64,000 nucleotides of DNA from assembly GCF_900188145.1 (NCBI RefSeq), contig NZ_FZOJ01000019.1:25495-89494 (forward strand). Reading direction: 5' to 3'. How positions within the stretch are numbered: the stretch's first letter is position 1; each line of letters opens with the position of its first letter. This DNA comes from Anaerovirgula multivorans. GTDB taxonomy: Bacteria; Bacillota; Clostridia; Peptostreptococcales; Natronincolaceae. The notes beneath the pieces were generated by a model. That model was not told the DNA's origin. It saw only the letters and a list, made by a program, of their open reading frames with translations, and searched no databases. The position numbers were made by a program, and so were the translations under genes. Positions 34,154 through 44,103 of the stretch are shown here, in pieces.

Positions 34154-35754
34154 AGCTTTCCCTCCTTTGGCAAAATAGCCATAAATTCTGTCCCTTCACA
34201 AACTCTAGTGGTAACCTCTATACTTCCTCCTAGGTTCTCCACTGTATTTTTCACTAAGGATAAACCTATTCCTCTGCTTAATGCCTTTGTTGAAAAGCCT
34301 CTTTCAAAAATACATGATACATTTTCCTTTGGGATACCTATACCTGTATCCTTCACTTTGATAATGATCTTTTTTTTAGATTCCATTAAGTTAACTTCAA
34401 TAACTCTTTCTTCCTTGTCACTTAAACCAATGGCCTCCATAGCATTTTCAATGAGGTTTCCTAGAATTGTTATTAGAATACTACTGGTGATTTTCCCCTC
34501 TCTTTTTTCAAGATAGCTATCACTTGTTATATTCATAGTAATTCCTAATTCCTTAGCCCTACTAATTTTTCCTAATAACAACCCGGCGATAGTAGGATCT
34601 TTTATTTTTCCCATCACTAAAGTCATGATTTGTTGCTGATTTTTACTGGTATGAATAATATACTTTTTTGCTTCTTCAAATTCCTTAATCTCTATTAATC
34701 CAAGAATAACATGTAGTTTATTCATAAATTCATGGGTATTCGCCCTTAAGGCCTCTACAATTTGTTTCACTCCTGTAACCTCTTCTGCTAAACGAGTAAT
34801 CATTGTCTTATCTCTAAAGGTAGCGATAGCTCCTACAATCTTCTCTCCATTTTCTATAGGAACTCTATTGTTTATAATAATGGTATCGTTTACCATCTGT
34901 TCTCTATCATATTCAGCAACACCTGTCTTTAATACCTCTGGCAATCTACTGGTTGGAAATAATTTGGTGACTTTTTCTCCGATGATATCTGTCTCCTCTA
35001 TGCGAAGTAATTTTCTTGCAGAATCATTTATTAAAGTTATTTTTTCATCACCATCAATTGCAATAACCCCCTCATGGATAGCCTCTAGCATACCCTTCTT
35101 TTCAACATATAGCTTTGCAATTTCCTCTGGTTCTAATCCTAACAGGTTCTTTTTAATACTGTTTGCCAACAGAATCGCTCCTATTATTCCAAGAAATAAT
35201 CCTACAAAGGAAGCTAAAATGATTGTAATAACTCTTTGCTTCTTTATTTGTGCTACGGTTTGGGTTAAATTTCCTACCATGACAAAACCAAGCTGTTGAT
35301 GGTTTTCCCAATCATATATTGGAGCAAAGGCTCTTATGGATGTTCCCATAGTTCCTGTAGCTTCAGATATATATAATTCTCCAGTTTTTACTACCCTCAA
35401 CTCATCCCCACCAACAAATTTTTCTCCTAATCGTTGAGGATTGGGATGAGCATACCTTAAGCCCTCCATATCTGCCACTACAATAATCTCTACCTGGTTG
35501 GTATCAGCTAATATCTTTTTCACAAAAGGTTGTATAGTGTTTTGATAGTAATCTCCACTTTTCATCTCCTCTACTACATTAGGACTATTTGCTATTACCT
35601 TGGCAACATTCATAATATTGGTGTTAATCTCCTGCTGTATACTTGACATAATCCATCTTGTAGTGAAGTAGATGGTGGTATAAATAGCAATAACAACAAT
35701 AACTATAGTGAATACGGTTATTTGTGTTTGAAGTTTAAATTGTTTCTTTTTCAT
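34150..35754 (-). CDS. CitA/DcuS-family sensor histidine kinase
   Basis: 534 residues: membrane segment (about 10-33), periplasmic PAS-like sensor (about 40-170) with DMEGLRYAHPNPQRLG, GEKFVGGDE and GTMGTSIRAFAPI, second membrane segment (about 175-195), cytoplasmic PAS (about 215-310), and a kinase core with H-box LRANTHEFMNKLHVILGLIE, N box NLIENAMEAIG and DTGIGIPKENV. This family detects di- and tricarboxylates outside the cell. Next to a malic enzyme and a 2HCT carrier, it is probably a malate sensor. Confidence 0.93.
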   Translation of the reverse strand: MKKKQFKLQTQITVFTIVIVVIAIYTTIYFTTRWIMSSIQQEINTNIMNVAKVIANSPNVVEEMKSGDYYQNTIQPFVKKILADTNQVEIIVVADMEGLRYAHPNPQRLGEKFVGGDELRVVKTGELYISEATGTMGTSIRAFAPIYDWENHQQLGFVMVGNLTQTVAQIKKQRVITIILASFVGLFLGIIGAILLANSIKKNLLGLEPEEIAKLYVEKKGMLEAIHEGVIAIDGDEKITLINDSARKLLRIEETDIIGEKVTKLFPTSRLPEVLKTGVAEYDREQMVNDTIIINNRVPIENGEKIVGAIATFRDKTMITRLAEEVTGVKQIVEALRANTHEFMNKLHVILGLIEIKEFEEAKKYIIHTSKNQQQIMTLVMGKIKDPTIAGLLLGKISRAKELGITMNITSDSYLEKREGKITSSILITILGNLIENAMEAIGLSDKEERVIEVNLMESKKKIIIKVKDTGIGIPKENVSCIFERGFSTKALSRGIGLSLVKNTVENLGGSIEVTTRVCEGTEFMAILPKEGKL

Positions 35755-35950
35755 GGAAAGTTCCTCTTTTACAAGAAATAGGTTTTTCTTTAATTATCTA
35801 ACGGATTTTTGTTTTTTAAATTAAATCTTGAATAATTAATTAATGTTGGAAAACGTTTTTATTATGTTGCTTTCTTAGATAAAAATAATTCGCTAAATAT
35901 TTTAAAAATCCTTTTCTATGATAGTCTTTTTACAATTTTCAATTAGTTAT
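35755..35950. other. Upstream region of the malate sensor kinase
   Basis: AT-rich. It includes the cre-like box at 35847-35862 and no gene. Confidence 0.35.
35847..35862. promoter_or_regulatory. Candidate cre box upstream of the malate system
   Basis: TTGGAAAACGTTTTTA, close to the CcpA site consensus, about 95 bases ahead of the kinase gene. Same core (GAAAACGTTTT) as the site ahead of the xylose regulator genes. Confidence 0.45.
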
Positions 35951-35996
35951 AAAAAGAGCAGAGCATCTTCTGTGATAAAGACTCTCTGCTCTTTTT
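35951..35996 (-). terminator. Terminator of prfC
   Basis: AAAAAGAGCAGAG with CTCTGCTCTTTTT, a 13-bp perfect stem with A/T tails on both sides, about 60 bases beyond the prfC stop. Confidence 0.88.
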
Positions 35997-36054
35997 AAAA
36001 AATACATTAATAATTCTGTAATTTTTCACATTTTCATTATAACCCAGTGCAATA

Positions 36055-37662
36055 CTATTTTTCCATAGCGTCTTTTCTAGAAATACTCCTCATGATAGCA
36101 CTTTTATTTCGTTCCTCTACTTTCTGAATAGACCATTCATTTTCGAAGAGAACAACGGGTTTTTCCTCTTTATCCTGTACAATCAAGCTATCCATTGTTA
36201 GACTAAATCGATCATAATCAAAATTGTCTTGTTCTACCCAACGGATAAATCTATAGGGTAGTGTCTGCATTTTAATCTCTACGCCATATTCTTTTTCCAG
36301 ACGATATTGCAGTACTTCAAATTGAAGAACTCCAACAACACCTACGATTAATTCCTCCACCCCTACAAAAGGTCTTTTATATACTTGTATCGCACCCTCT
36401 TCTGATATCTGTTCAATACCTTTTATAAATTGCTTTCTCTTCATAGAATCCTTTGCATAGACTCTAGCAAAATGCTCAGGGGCAAATACAGGGATGCCTT
36501 CGTATTGAATTTTAGAATTATCTTGGCATAGTGTGTCTCCAATGTTAAAAATTCCTGGATCATGGACACCAATAATATCTCCAGGATATGCTTCTTCAAC
36601 AACAGCTCGATCCTGTGCTAAAAATTGTTGAGGCTGTGCCAACTTGATTGCTTTGTTTAAACGAACATGATTTACATTCATACCTTTTTCAAACTTACCA
36701 GAACAAATACGTATAAAAGCAATTCTATCTCGATGGGCAGGGTTCATATTTGCTTGAATTTTAAATATAAACCCAGTAAAGTTATTACTTTCAGGATCTA
36801 TTTCCCCTCTATTACTCATCCTTGCCATTGGTGGAGTGGTCATTTCTAAAAATGATTCTAGGAAAGGACGTACACCAAAGTTTGTCATAGCACTTCCAAA
36901 GAATACAGGTGTTAATTCTCCCTTCAGAACCTTGTTAAGATTGAAATCATCTCCTGCCCCATCTAGCAGTTCAATTTCTTCCATCAATTGGTGATGTAGA
37001 TTTTCCCCTAGTAAATCTTTAAAAACTTCGTCTTTAACATCACCTATTACGGATTCTACTATGCTCTGTCCATGCTTTCCTTCATTAAAAACCTCGATTT
37101 GAGATTTTATTCTATTATATACTCCCTTAAAATTACCATCGGTTCCAATAGGCCAATTCATGGGGTAAGACTGTATCCCTAGAACACTTTCTAACTCCTC
37201 CATCAACTCAAAGGGATCTTTTCCTGCTCTATCTAGCTTATTGACAAAGGTGAAAATCGGTATGCCCCTCATTTTACAAACTCGGAACAATTTTTTTGTC
37301 TGTTCTTCAACCCCTTTGGCACAGTCAATTACCATGACAGCACTATCAGCTGCCATTAAGGTTCTATAGGTATCTTCACTAAAATCTTGATGTCCAGGAG
37401 TATCTAGTATATTAATACAATATCCATTATAGTCAAATTGAAGAACACTAGAAGTAACAGAAATACCTCTTTGCTTTTCAATCTCCATCCAGTCGGAAAC
37501 TGCATGTTTTTGCGCTCTTCTAGATTTAACAGATCCTGCTAAACGAATAGCGCCTCCGTATAATAATAGTTTCTCTGTTAATGTAGTTTTCCCGGCATCG
37601 GGATGCGATATGATAGCAAAGCTTCTTCTTCTTCTCACTTGTTGTAAAAACTGCTCTTGCAT
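36055..37662 (-). CDS. prfC: Peptide chain release factor 3
   Basis: GTPase that recycles release factors RF1/RF2 from the ribosome after peptide release. 535 residues, full length. G-domain motifs: AIISHPDAGKTTLTEKLL (G1), RGISVTSSV (switch I), LDTPGHQDFSEDTYRTL (G3), TFVNKLDRAGKDP (G4). The C-terminal part has the RF3-specific GVVGVLQFEVLQYRL block. AGAGGAATAAAA precedes the ATG. No link to neighbouring genes. Confidence 0.97.
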   Translation of the reverse strand: MQEQFLQQVRRRRSFAIISHPDAGKTTLTEKLLLYGGAIRLAGSVKSRRAQKHAVSDWMEIEKQRGISVTSSVLQFDYNGYCINILDTPGHQDFSEDTYRTLMAADSAVMVIDCAKGVEEQTKKLFRVCKMRGIPIFTFVNKLDRAGKDPFELMEELESVLGIQSYPMNWPIGTDGNFKGVYNRIKSQIEVFNEGKHGQSIVESVIGDVKDEVFKDLLGENLHHQLMEEIELLDGAGDDFNLNKVLKGELTPVFFGSAMTNFGVRPFLESFLEMTTPPMARMSNRGEIDPESNNFTGFIFKIQANMNPAHRDRIAFIRICSGKFEKGMNVNHVRLNKAIKLAQPQQFLAQDRAVVEEAYPGDIIGVHDPGIFNIGDTLCQDNSKIQYEGIPVFAPEHFARVYAKDSMKRKQFIKGIEQISEEGAIQVYKRPFVGVEELIVGVVGVLQFEVLQYRLEKEYGVEIKMQTLPYRFIRWVEQDNFDYDRFSLTMDSLIVQDKEEKPVVLFENEWSIQKVEERNKSAIMRSISRKDAMEK

Positions 37663-37766
37663 TTTTATTCCTCTTTCTATATTGATAATTTTCTAAGATA
37701 ATTTACCCAATACAATTGATTTTATCCTTTTTACACCCCGTCTGTCAATTGCTATTCAAAACATTA

Positions 37767-38942
37767 TTAATCTATTCTTGCAACGCCTGTCTCCTTGGCA
37801 GCTATTGCCACGGCAACCGCTACCTTTTCTACTACCCTTTTATTAAACACATCTGGTATAACGTATTCTGGTTTTAATTCATCTTCTCTGATAATACTAG
37901 CTATAGCGTAGGCAGCTGCCTGTTTCATGGCTTCATTGATTTCTCCTGCTCTGACATCTAATGCTCCTCTAAAGATTCCTGGGAAGGCCAATAGATTATT
38001 AATTTGATTTGGAAAATCGGACCTGCCTGAACCTACCACCTTAGCCCCTGCTTCTATCGCTAAATCTGGCATAATTTCAGGCACAGGATTTGCCATAGCA
38101 AAAACAATAGCATCTTTTTTCATGCTTTTCACCATTTCTTCTGTTACTACATTAGCAGCAGATACACCAATAAATATATCTGCTCCCTTCATGGCATCTT
38201 TAAGAGTTCCTTGCCTATTTGATTTATTAGTTAGCTGAGCAATTTCCTCCTTAGACCCATTATTATTAGGACTTCCAGCAAATACTACGCCCTTTCTATC
38301 ACATAACAAAATATCTTTTGGATTCATTTCTAATAACATTTTTGTAATAGCTACACCAGCAGCTCCTGCTCCATTAATAACAATAGTCGCTTCCTCTATC
38401 TTTTTCTTTACTACCTTCAATGCATTAATAATACCTGCCACTACCACAACAGCGGTTCCATGCTGATCATCATGAAAAACAGGGATATCTAGTTCTTTTT
38501 TTAGCTTTTCTTCAATCTCAAAGCATCTTGGAGCGCCAATATCCTCTAGGTTAATCCCTCCAAAGGTGGGGGCAATCAACTTTACAGTTTTTACGATTTC
38601 ATCAACATCCTTTGTTGCTAAACAAATGGGGAAAGCATCTACATTAGCAAATTCTTTAAATAAGATCGCCTTTCCTTCCATAACTGGCATTGCTGCTTCA
38701 GGCCCTATATCCCCCAATCCTAAAACAGCTGTCCCATCAGTAACTACTGCTACCATGTTTCCCTTAGCAGTATATTTATATACTGCTTCTCTTTTTTCAT
38801 GAATTCTTTTACAGGGTTCTGCCACTCCAGGGGTATAGGCTAAGCTTAAATCCCCCCTATTTTCAATACTAACCTTTGATGCTACTTCAATCTTACCAAC
38901 CTTTTCTTCATGCATTTTTAAACTATTTTCCATTAAATCCAT
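37767..38942 (-). CDS. Malic enzyme, copy 2
   Basis: 391 residues with the same catalytic blocks as copy 1 (SLAYTPGVAEPCKRIH, DGTAVLGLGDIGPEAAMPVM, GINLEDIGAPRCFEIE, FHDDQHGTAVV, INGAGAAGVAITKML). The two proteins align without gaps for nearly their whole length and differ mainly in the N-terminal 15 residues, the segment after LCDRKG and the C-terminus. It has its own ribosome-binding site (AAAGGTGG) and sits alone, away from the carrier gene, so it may be the housekeeping or differently regulated copy. Confidence 0.95.
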   Translation of the reverse strand: MDLMENSLKMHEEKVGKIEVASKVSIENRGDLSLAYTPGVAEPCKRIHEKREAVYKYTAKGNMVAVVTDGTAVLGLGDIGPEAAMPVMEGKAILFKEFANVDAFPICLATKDVDEIVKTVKLIAPTFGGINLEDIGAPRCFEIEEKLKKELDIPVFHDDQHGTAVVVVAGIINALKVVKKKIEEATIVINGAGAAGVAITKMLLEMNPKDILLCDRKGVVFAGSPNNNGSKEEIAQLTNKSNRQGTLKDAMKGADIFIGVSAANVVTEEMVKSMKKDAIVFAMANPVPEIMPDLAIEAGAKVVGSGRSDFPNQINNLLAFPGIFRGALDVRAGEINEAMKQAAAYAIASIIREDELKPEYVIPDVFNKRVVEKVAVAVAIAAKETGVARID

Positions 38943-39053
38943 TCTATTACCACCTTTTTAAATTCTTATCGTATTATTATAACACATTTCTCTCAATTTG
39001 ATTTTATAAGAATATCATCATATAATAAAAATATAGCCATACACTCGTAAATC
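38943..39053. other. Upstream region of malic enzyme copy 2
   Basis: AT-rich spacer up to a decayed family A repeat; no clear promoter seen. Confidence 0.3.
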
Positions 39054-39121
39054 TAAATTTTAATACACAAGGAGCTACATTTACCGTTGGTGTTTGCATC
39101 TTTTAGCCATGGCAAAATCAT
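39054..39121 (+). repeat. Family A dispersed repeat, copy A3 (degenerate)
   Basis: TAAATTTTAATACACAAGGAGCTACATTTACCG followed in pieces by TTTTAGCCATGG; matches the left half of the other family A copies and then decays. Confidence 0.45.
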
Positions 39122-39333
39122 TTAGTAACCTTTCTACAATTTGATTTAAGGACAAACAAGATCCTTCGCTATGCTCAGGATGATAATTTGAGAGGATTTT
39201 TGGAAATAATTAGCTTAAGTTAACGCCTATGATTAGCTTTTAAGTATAACAGTGTATATGTTTATATCTATATGAGCATAACTTAAGAAATAGCAACTGA
39301 GTAATTGTCTTATAACCAATGAGGAGGTAAGCT

Positions 39334-40383
39334 ATGGGATTAAGGTTTAGAAAAAGCATCAAGCTTGGAAAAGGTGTACGAATGAATATAAGCAAAAATG
39401 GCGTTGGTCTTAGTGGTGGTATTAAAGGCTTTAAAGTAGGAGTAGGGCCAAAAGGTGTTCGTACAACAGCATCTATTCCTGGTACAGGTATCTCTTATGT
39501 TAAAGAAAATTTCTTAGGTAAAGGTAAACGTTCTAAGGAAAAACCACGCATTCAGGTGCAAAGTAAAAGTGCTTACAGCGCCTATTTACCCCAGGAAGTA
39601 CCAAAGGAACTGCAAAGTGACAAATATCACCTTCAAGGTATCTTAGGCTTTATTGGAATTGCTTTTGTATTTGCCAGCTTTAAGAACTTAATCTTTATGC
39701 TAATAGGTATACTCTGTATTTATGGTAAAGGCATCTGGAGAAAAAAGACAGATTTCGCCGCTAAAAGCTATAGAGATGCTGTTAATTTTTATAAAATGCG
39801 AAAATATGACCAATGTATTCATGCTATAGATAAAATTTTTACCCATCCTAAAGCACAGCTTGATTTATATCTAGCTAAAGCAGAATGTTTATTAGAATTA
39901 GATGAAGTGAACCAAGCCTATGAAGTTTATCAGGAATATTTTAATCAAGTAGATCCTGCTATGCTTTCTCCATTAGATTATTGGTCGCCAAAGGCTAACG
40001 CTATAGCTCTGGCTATTGAACAAGAAGATTTTGATTTTGCCTTAAGGCTTATCGAAACTTTACCCGAAGAAAAAATCCAAGATATTGATTTCCCTTTATG
40101 GAAAAATTTCTTTAAAGGTCTTTGTTTTATGGGGAAAAAGCAATATGAAATATCTATTGAGGCTTTCAAAAATGCAATAGGAAGAAAAAGAAGAATGGAA
40201 GAACCTTATATTGACTGTCATTATTACATGGGGGTTGCTTACGCTAGGTTAGGCAAAACAAGTCTGGCTCAACAAAGATTCCAAAGGGTATATGGTACTA
40301 ATGTCAACTATAAGAATATTGCCGCAATCATAGAAGCTATTTCCTCTGAAAAGGATATTAACCATCTCATCGAAGAAATATAA
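39334..40383 (+). CDS. DUF4236 protein with membrane segment and TPR repeats
   Basis: 349 residues. The N-terminal 55 residues are a DUF4236 domain (FRKSIKLGKGVRMNISKNG, VGPKGVRTTASIPGTGISY). A hydrophobic stretch (about 105-128) and a C-terminal helical-repeat region (about 140-345) follow, with TPR-like units such as SYRDAVNFYKMRKYDQCIHA and YIDCHYYMGVAYARLGKTSL. DUF4236 is common in bacteria and phages without a known role. The layout suggests a membrane-attached scaffold. GAGGAGG lies ahead of the ATG. Confidence 0.85.
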   Translation: MGLRFRKSIKLGKGVRMNISKNGVGLSGGIKGFKVGVGPKGVRTTASIPGTGISYVKENFLGKGKRSKEKPRIQVQSKSAYSAYLPQEVPKELQSDKYHLQGILGFIGIAFVFASFKNLIFMLIGILCIYGKGIWRKKTDFAAKSYRDAVNFYKMRKYDQCIHAIDKIFTHPKAQLDLYLAKAECLLELDEVNQAYEVYQEYFNQVDPAMLSPLDYWSPKANAIALAIEQEDFDFALRLIETLPEEKIQDIDFPLWKNFFKGLCFMGKKQYEISIEAFKNAIGRKRRMEEPYIDCHYYMGVAYARLGKTSLAQQRFQRVYGTNVNYKNIAAIIEAISSEKDINHLIEEI

Positions 40384-40415
40384 GAATACAGCTTATACAA
40401 AACATAATAATTTTG

Positions 40416-40452
40416 AAAAGCACAGCCGCTCTCTAGAATAGTTGTGCTTTTT
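40416..40452. terminator. Bidirectional terminator
   Basis: AAAAGCACAGC with GTTGTGCTTTTT (one wobble pair) between two convergent genes; its right arm touches the stop codon of the GGDEF-EAL gene. Confidence 0.85.
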
Positions 40453-42820
40453 AGAATTCTTTATCATCCGCTAATAATATTTGAAAGGCTCCAGGATTCG
40501 TTGGTTTACTGAAAAAATAACCTTGGGCTTTATGGCAATTTTCTTTTCTAATAATGTTTAATTGTCCTTCTGTTTCTATCCCTTCCGCAATGTTTTCTAT
40601 TCCTAAAGATCTACCCATAGAAATAATCATAGATACGATAGCTCTTGCCTCTTGACTATGTTCGATACTTTGAATAAAGGACCGATCAATCTTAAGGCTA
40701 TCTATTGGAAATCTTGTAAAGTAATTTAAAGAGGAAAAACCTGTTCCAAAGTCGTCAATAGATATTTTTACACCAATTTTCTTAAGGCTTTGAAGCTTAT
40801 CAATATTTTCTTCAACATTTTTCATTGCTATGCCTTCAGTAATCTCCAATGCTAAATATTGGGGGTCTAAACCTGTTTCTAGTAAAATACTTTCTACTGT
40901 ATTGACGAAATCCTCCCTTTCAAATTGAAGTACGGAAATATTTACTGACATGATTATTGGTTTATATTCTTTTGTTTGCCAAAGTTTGTTTTGTTTGCAA
41001 GCCTCCCTCAATACCCAATTACCAATGGAAACAATTAAACCAGTTTTTTCTGCTAAGGGAATAAACAGTCCAGGAGGAATAATACCCTTTTGGGGATGGC
41101 TCCATCGAATTAAAGCCTCTGCTTCCACAATTTTATTGGTTTTCATATCAATAAAGGGTTGGTATTCCAATAGAAATTCTTGATTTTCTAAAGCCTCATA
41201 TAGAGCCCTTTCCATCATCAATTCCTCTGAAAGTTTTTGATTCATATTTTCGTTATAAATCTGGTATTGATTTGAACCCTTTTCCTTTGCCTGCAATTTT
41301 GCAATACTAACATTCTTTAATAGTGTATCTACATTTTTACCATCCTCAGGATAAAATACAATACCAGCTGTACCATAAATATGTATGGTATGCTCCTGTA
41401 TAACAAAGGGTTTATTCATTTCCTCTAGTACTTCCTCTGTCTTTTTGATGATTTCGTTTTCGGCACCCATCTCGTAAAAAAGAATAATAAATTCGTCTCC
41501 TGACATTCGAGCCACTTTATTACTTTGTCCAGTTACTTCCTTTATTCTTTCTCCTGCTGTCTTTAATACTTTATCACCGACTCCAAAGCCATACATATCA
41601 TTGACGCTTTTAAATTTCGATAAGGTTAATAAAACAACACTTAGTTTTTTTTCATCCGATTGTCTATGGGCAAGCTCTACCTCCAGCTCCTCTGCAAAAT
41701 AGTTTCTGTTTGGCAGTTCAGTTATAGGATCATAATAAGTTAAGGAGCTGATCTTATCCATCATGATGTTAAAGCTTTTGCCAGCCTCACCTATTTCATC
41801 ATTATAGTTCATTGCAGCTCTTATAGTTAAATCCCCCTTTGCTGCTTTATCAAATACTTCTTTTAGTTCAATAATAGGCTTAGTATTTTGATCAGTAAAG
41901 ATTAAACTGCCTATTACCCCTAGCAGGACTACCAGTATACCAGTAAGCCCTAATAACACATATATCCTTGTCATAGGTTCCTTTACATAATAGGTAGGTA
42001 TCTTCGATATAATTCTCCACCCATCAGTATGAGGTATAACATGAAAATAAGCATCACTTTCTATATCATTATAGGTATAAAGAACTCGTCCCTTTTCTTC
42101 TGATAAGATTTTCTTTGATGCTTCTACTAGTTCTGTATTTACATCTTCTGATAGAATAGTTATATTTTCTCTCATAATAAGGTCTCTATTAGGATGCGTA
42201 ATAATTAGACCTGTTTTATCAGCAATATAGGAATATGAGTTAAGATCTTCGGATTCAAACCCTTCAACAAATCTGTACATTTTAACTAAGTCGATAGCTC
42301 CCCCCATTAAACCTATGACTTCTCCATCAAGGCTTTTTATTGGGACAGCCACAACAACTATTTTGCTGCCAGTGGATAAAGAAATTAAAGGATTGGATAA
42401 GACATTTTCCCCTGCCATTACTCTTGGGAAATAATCCCTGTGACTTAAGTTTCCTGCATCTGTTTTTATATTGGTATGGTAATCTCCATCTGTATTTGCG
42501 ACAAATAAAATACTATAAGTATCGCTTTTCTTCGCCATTTCCATTTGCAAATAAGACTGAATCTTACTCCATTCCATGTTTCTTACTACTGCACTACTGG
42601 CATAAAGCTCAATCTCATTGACTCTCTCTTGAAGCCAATTTCCAATAATGTCAGCATAACTCTCTACATGTTTATAATTACTTTCTTCCAAAACATCTAA
42701 AACCACATCCTTAGTAAAAAGACTGTACATAGAGGTAAATAAAATAGTCAGAAGAATAACTCCCATAATGGTTATAGCTAAGGTTTTAAATCGAATACTT
42801 TTGAACTTCATCATAGCCAT
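40451..42820 (-). CDS. Membrane Cache-HAMP-GGDEF-EAL cyclic-di-GMP protein
   Basis: 789 residues: membrane segment (about 12-34), extracellular double Cache sensor (about 40-275), second membrane segment (about 285-308), HAMP (to about 360), GGDEF (about 365-525) and EAL (about 535-780). The cyclase signature reads ARMSGDEFIIL, so the first Gly of GGDEF is Ser. The EAL domain is intact: EAEALIRWSHP, NISVLQF, ALEITEG, and the metal pair in ISIDDFGTGFSSL. It is therefore probably a ligand-controlled c-di-GMP phosphodiesterase with a degenerate or weak cyclase domain. GCAGGTGAA precedes the ATG. Confidence 0.92.
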   Translation of the reverse strand: MAMMKFKSIRFKTLAITIMGVILLTILFTSMYSLFTKDVVLDVLEESNYKHVESYADIIGNWLQERVNEIELYASSAVVRNMEWSKIQSYLQMEMAKKSDTYSILFVANTDGDYHTNIKTDAGNLSHRDYFPRVMAGENVLSNPLISLSTGSKIVVVAVPIKSLDGEVIGLMGGAIDLVKMYRFVEGFESEDLNSYSYIADKTGLIITHPNRDLIMRENITILSEDVNTELVEASKKILSEEKGRVLYTYNDIESDAYFHVIPHTDGWRIISKIPTYYVKEPMTRIYVLLGLTGILVVLLGVIGSLIFTDQNTKPIIELKEVFDKAAKGDLTIRAAMNYNDEIGEAGKSFNIMMDKISSLTYYDPITELPNRNYFAEELEVELAHRQSDEKKLSVVLLTLSKFKSVNDMYGFGVGDKVLKTAGERIKEVTGQSNKVARMSGDEFIILFYEMGAENEIIKKTEEVLEEMNKPFVIQEHTIHIYGTAGIVFYPEDGKNVDTLLKNVSIAKLQAKEKGSNQYQIYNENMNQKLSEELMMERALYEALENQEFLLEYQPFIDMKTNKIVEAEALIRWSHPQKGIIPPGLFIPLAEKTGLIVSIGNWVLREACKQNKLWQTKEYKPIIMSVNISVLQFEREDFVNTVESILLETGLDPQYLALEITEGIAMKNVEENIDKLQSLKKIGVKISIDDFGTGFSSLNYFTRFPIDSLKIDRSFIQSIEHSQEARAIVSMIISMGRSLGIENIAEGIETEGQLNIIRKENCHKAQGYFFSKPTNPGAFQILLADDKEF

Positions 42821-43089
42821 TCTATTTCACCTGCCCTAATCCATAAGATCATTGAATAAATTAGCATTCTCCACTTCTCCACAATTATTCTATCTATTAC
42901 AATTGTTTTTCGACATTTTTCCGTAATATTCCTTCTTTTTCTTTCTTCCTGTTCCTTTCCACGATGATCAAACTTATTTATTTAATATCCATTTTTCAAT
43001 CGTTAAACCGCTTTAAAAGAAATTCAGCATATAATTACTACAAATATTTTAGAAGATAGGAGAGTAGTCCTATCTACACCAAAATTAAA
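42821..43089. other. Intergenic region with no recognised gene
   Basis: AT-rich upstream region of the GGDEF-EAL gene. I found no open frame, known RNA or repeat. Confidence 0.35.
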
Positions 43090-43113
43090 AACGACCAGGT
43101 ACTCCTAGTCGTT
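43090..43113 (-). terminator. Terminator of the EamA transporter gene
   Basis: AACGACCAGG-TAC-TCCTAGTCGTT with one mismatch, followed on the minus strand by TTTTAATTTT; 22 bases beyond the stop. Confidence 0.75.
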
Positions 43114-43134
43114 ATCATAATGAATTATTGAATT

Positions 43135-44079
43135 TTATCGTTTTACCACAAGATATCGTATTTCGTAAGGCTTTTCCTGTTTAACAAAGTAGTTGGTTCC
43201 CCAAACCCCTAATAAAATCATCAAAGCACCGACACCATGAAACCAATAAAATGGTTCATTCCTAAAAATAACACCAGCTATAATAGATATAACCGTTATG
43301 AGGTTGATAAAAACTGCTGATTTTGAGGCCTCCAGCTTTGATAGCATATAATTCATCATAAAAAATGCACCAACTGAGGATACCCCGCCTAAATATATAA
43401 TAGAAATAAGAGCTTTTGTATTTTTCAAAGGTTCAAAGTAACTCATTAAGTTTCCTTCATAAAGATGTTGACTAACCGCTATGGCATTAAAAATAACGAC
43501 ACCAACCCACATCATCACATAGGTAATCTCTACTGGTTTAAAGTAGAAGGACGATTTTCTAGATAATATATTAAATACTCCAGCTGAAAAAACAGCACCT
43601 AATAGAATAAACATCCCTAAAAAGTTTTCATTTAAACTAATATTGCCCGTCATAAAAATAATAAAAATCACACCTATAACCGATAAAACAATAGATGCCA
43701 TCTGCATTTTTCCAGGCTTTTCATCTAAAAAAATCATTGCCAATATTGTAACAACGACAGGAATTAGCGCAATCATCATTCCTGCTTCTGATGCAGAGGT
43801 CATATTCACACCAAGCGTTTCACATACAAAGTATAACACTGGTTGAAATAATGATAAGAAAAGTAATACCTGCAATCTTTTCCCTCTAAAATTCACATTG
43901 ATTATACCTATAACCTGTAGTATTACTAACAGTATCATGGCAAATCCAAATCTAAGCCCTAATAAATGAAATGGTGTGAAAACATCAAGGGCTTCTTTAG
44001 TGAATAAAAATGAAAAACCAAATATTATTGCTACTAGTATTCCTGCTGCTATAGGTAAGTATCGGCTCTCTTGTTCCAA
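43135..44079 (-). CDS. EamA/DMT-family transporter
   Basis: 314 residues with ten predicted membrane helices in two EamA repeats: FGFSFLFTKEALDVFTPFHL then FLDEKPGKMQMASIVLSVIG, and SYFEPLKNTKALISI then IFRNEPFYWFHGVGALMILL. Drug/metabolite transporters of this type usually export amino acids or metabolites; the substrate cannot be told. It starts 24 bases after the flavodoxin stop and is probably in the same transcript. Confidence 0.88.
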   Translation of the reverse strand: MEQESRYLPIAAGILVAIIFGFSFLFTKEALDVFTPFHLLGLRFGFAMILLVILQVIGIINVNFRGKRLQVLLFLSLFQPVLYFVCETLGVNMTSASEAGMMIALIPVVVTILAMIFLDEKPGKMQMASIVLSVIGVIFIIFMTGNISLNENFLGMFILLGAVFSAGVFNILSRKSSFYFKPVEITYVMMWVGVVIFNAIAVSQHLYEGNLMSYFEPLKNTKALISIIYLGGVSSVGAFFMMNYMLSKLEASKSAVFINLITVISIIAGVIFRNEPFYWFHGVGALMILLGVWGTNYFVKQEKPYEIRYLVVKR

Positions 44080-44103
44080 TTGTTGTCACATCCTCATATT
44101 GAT

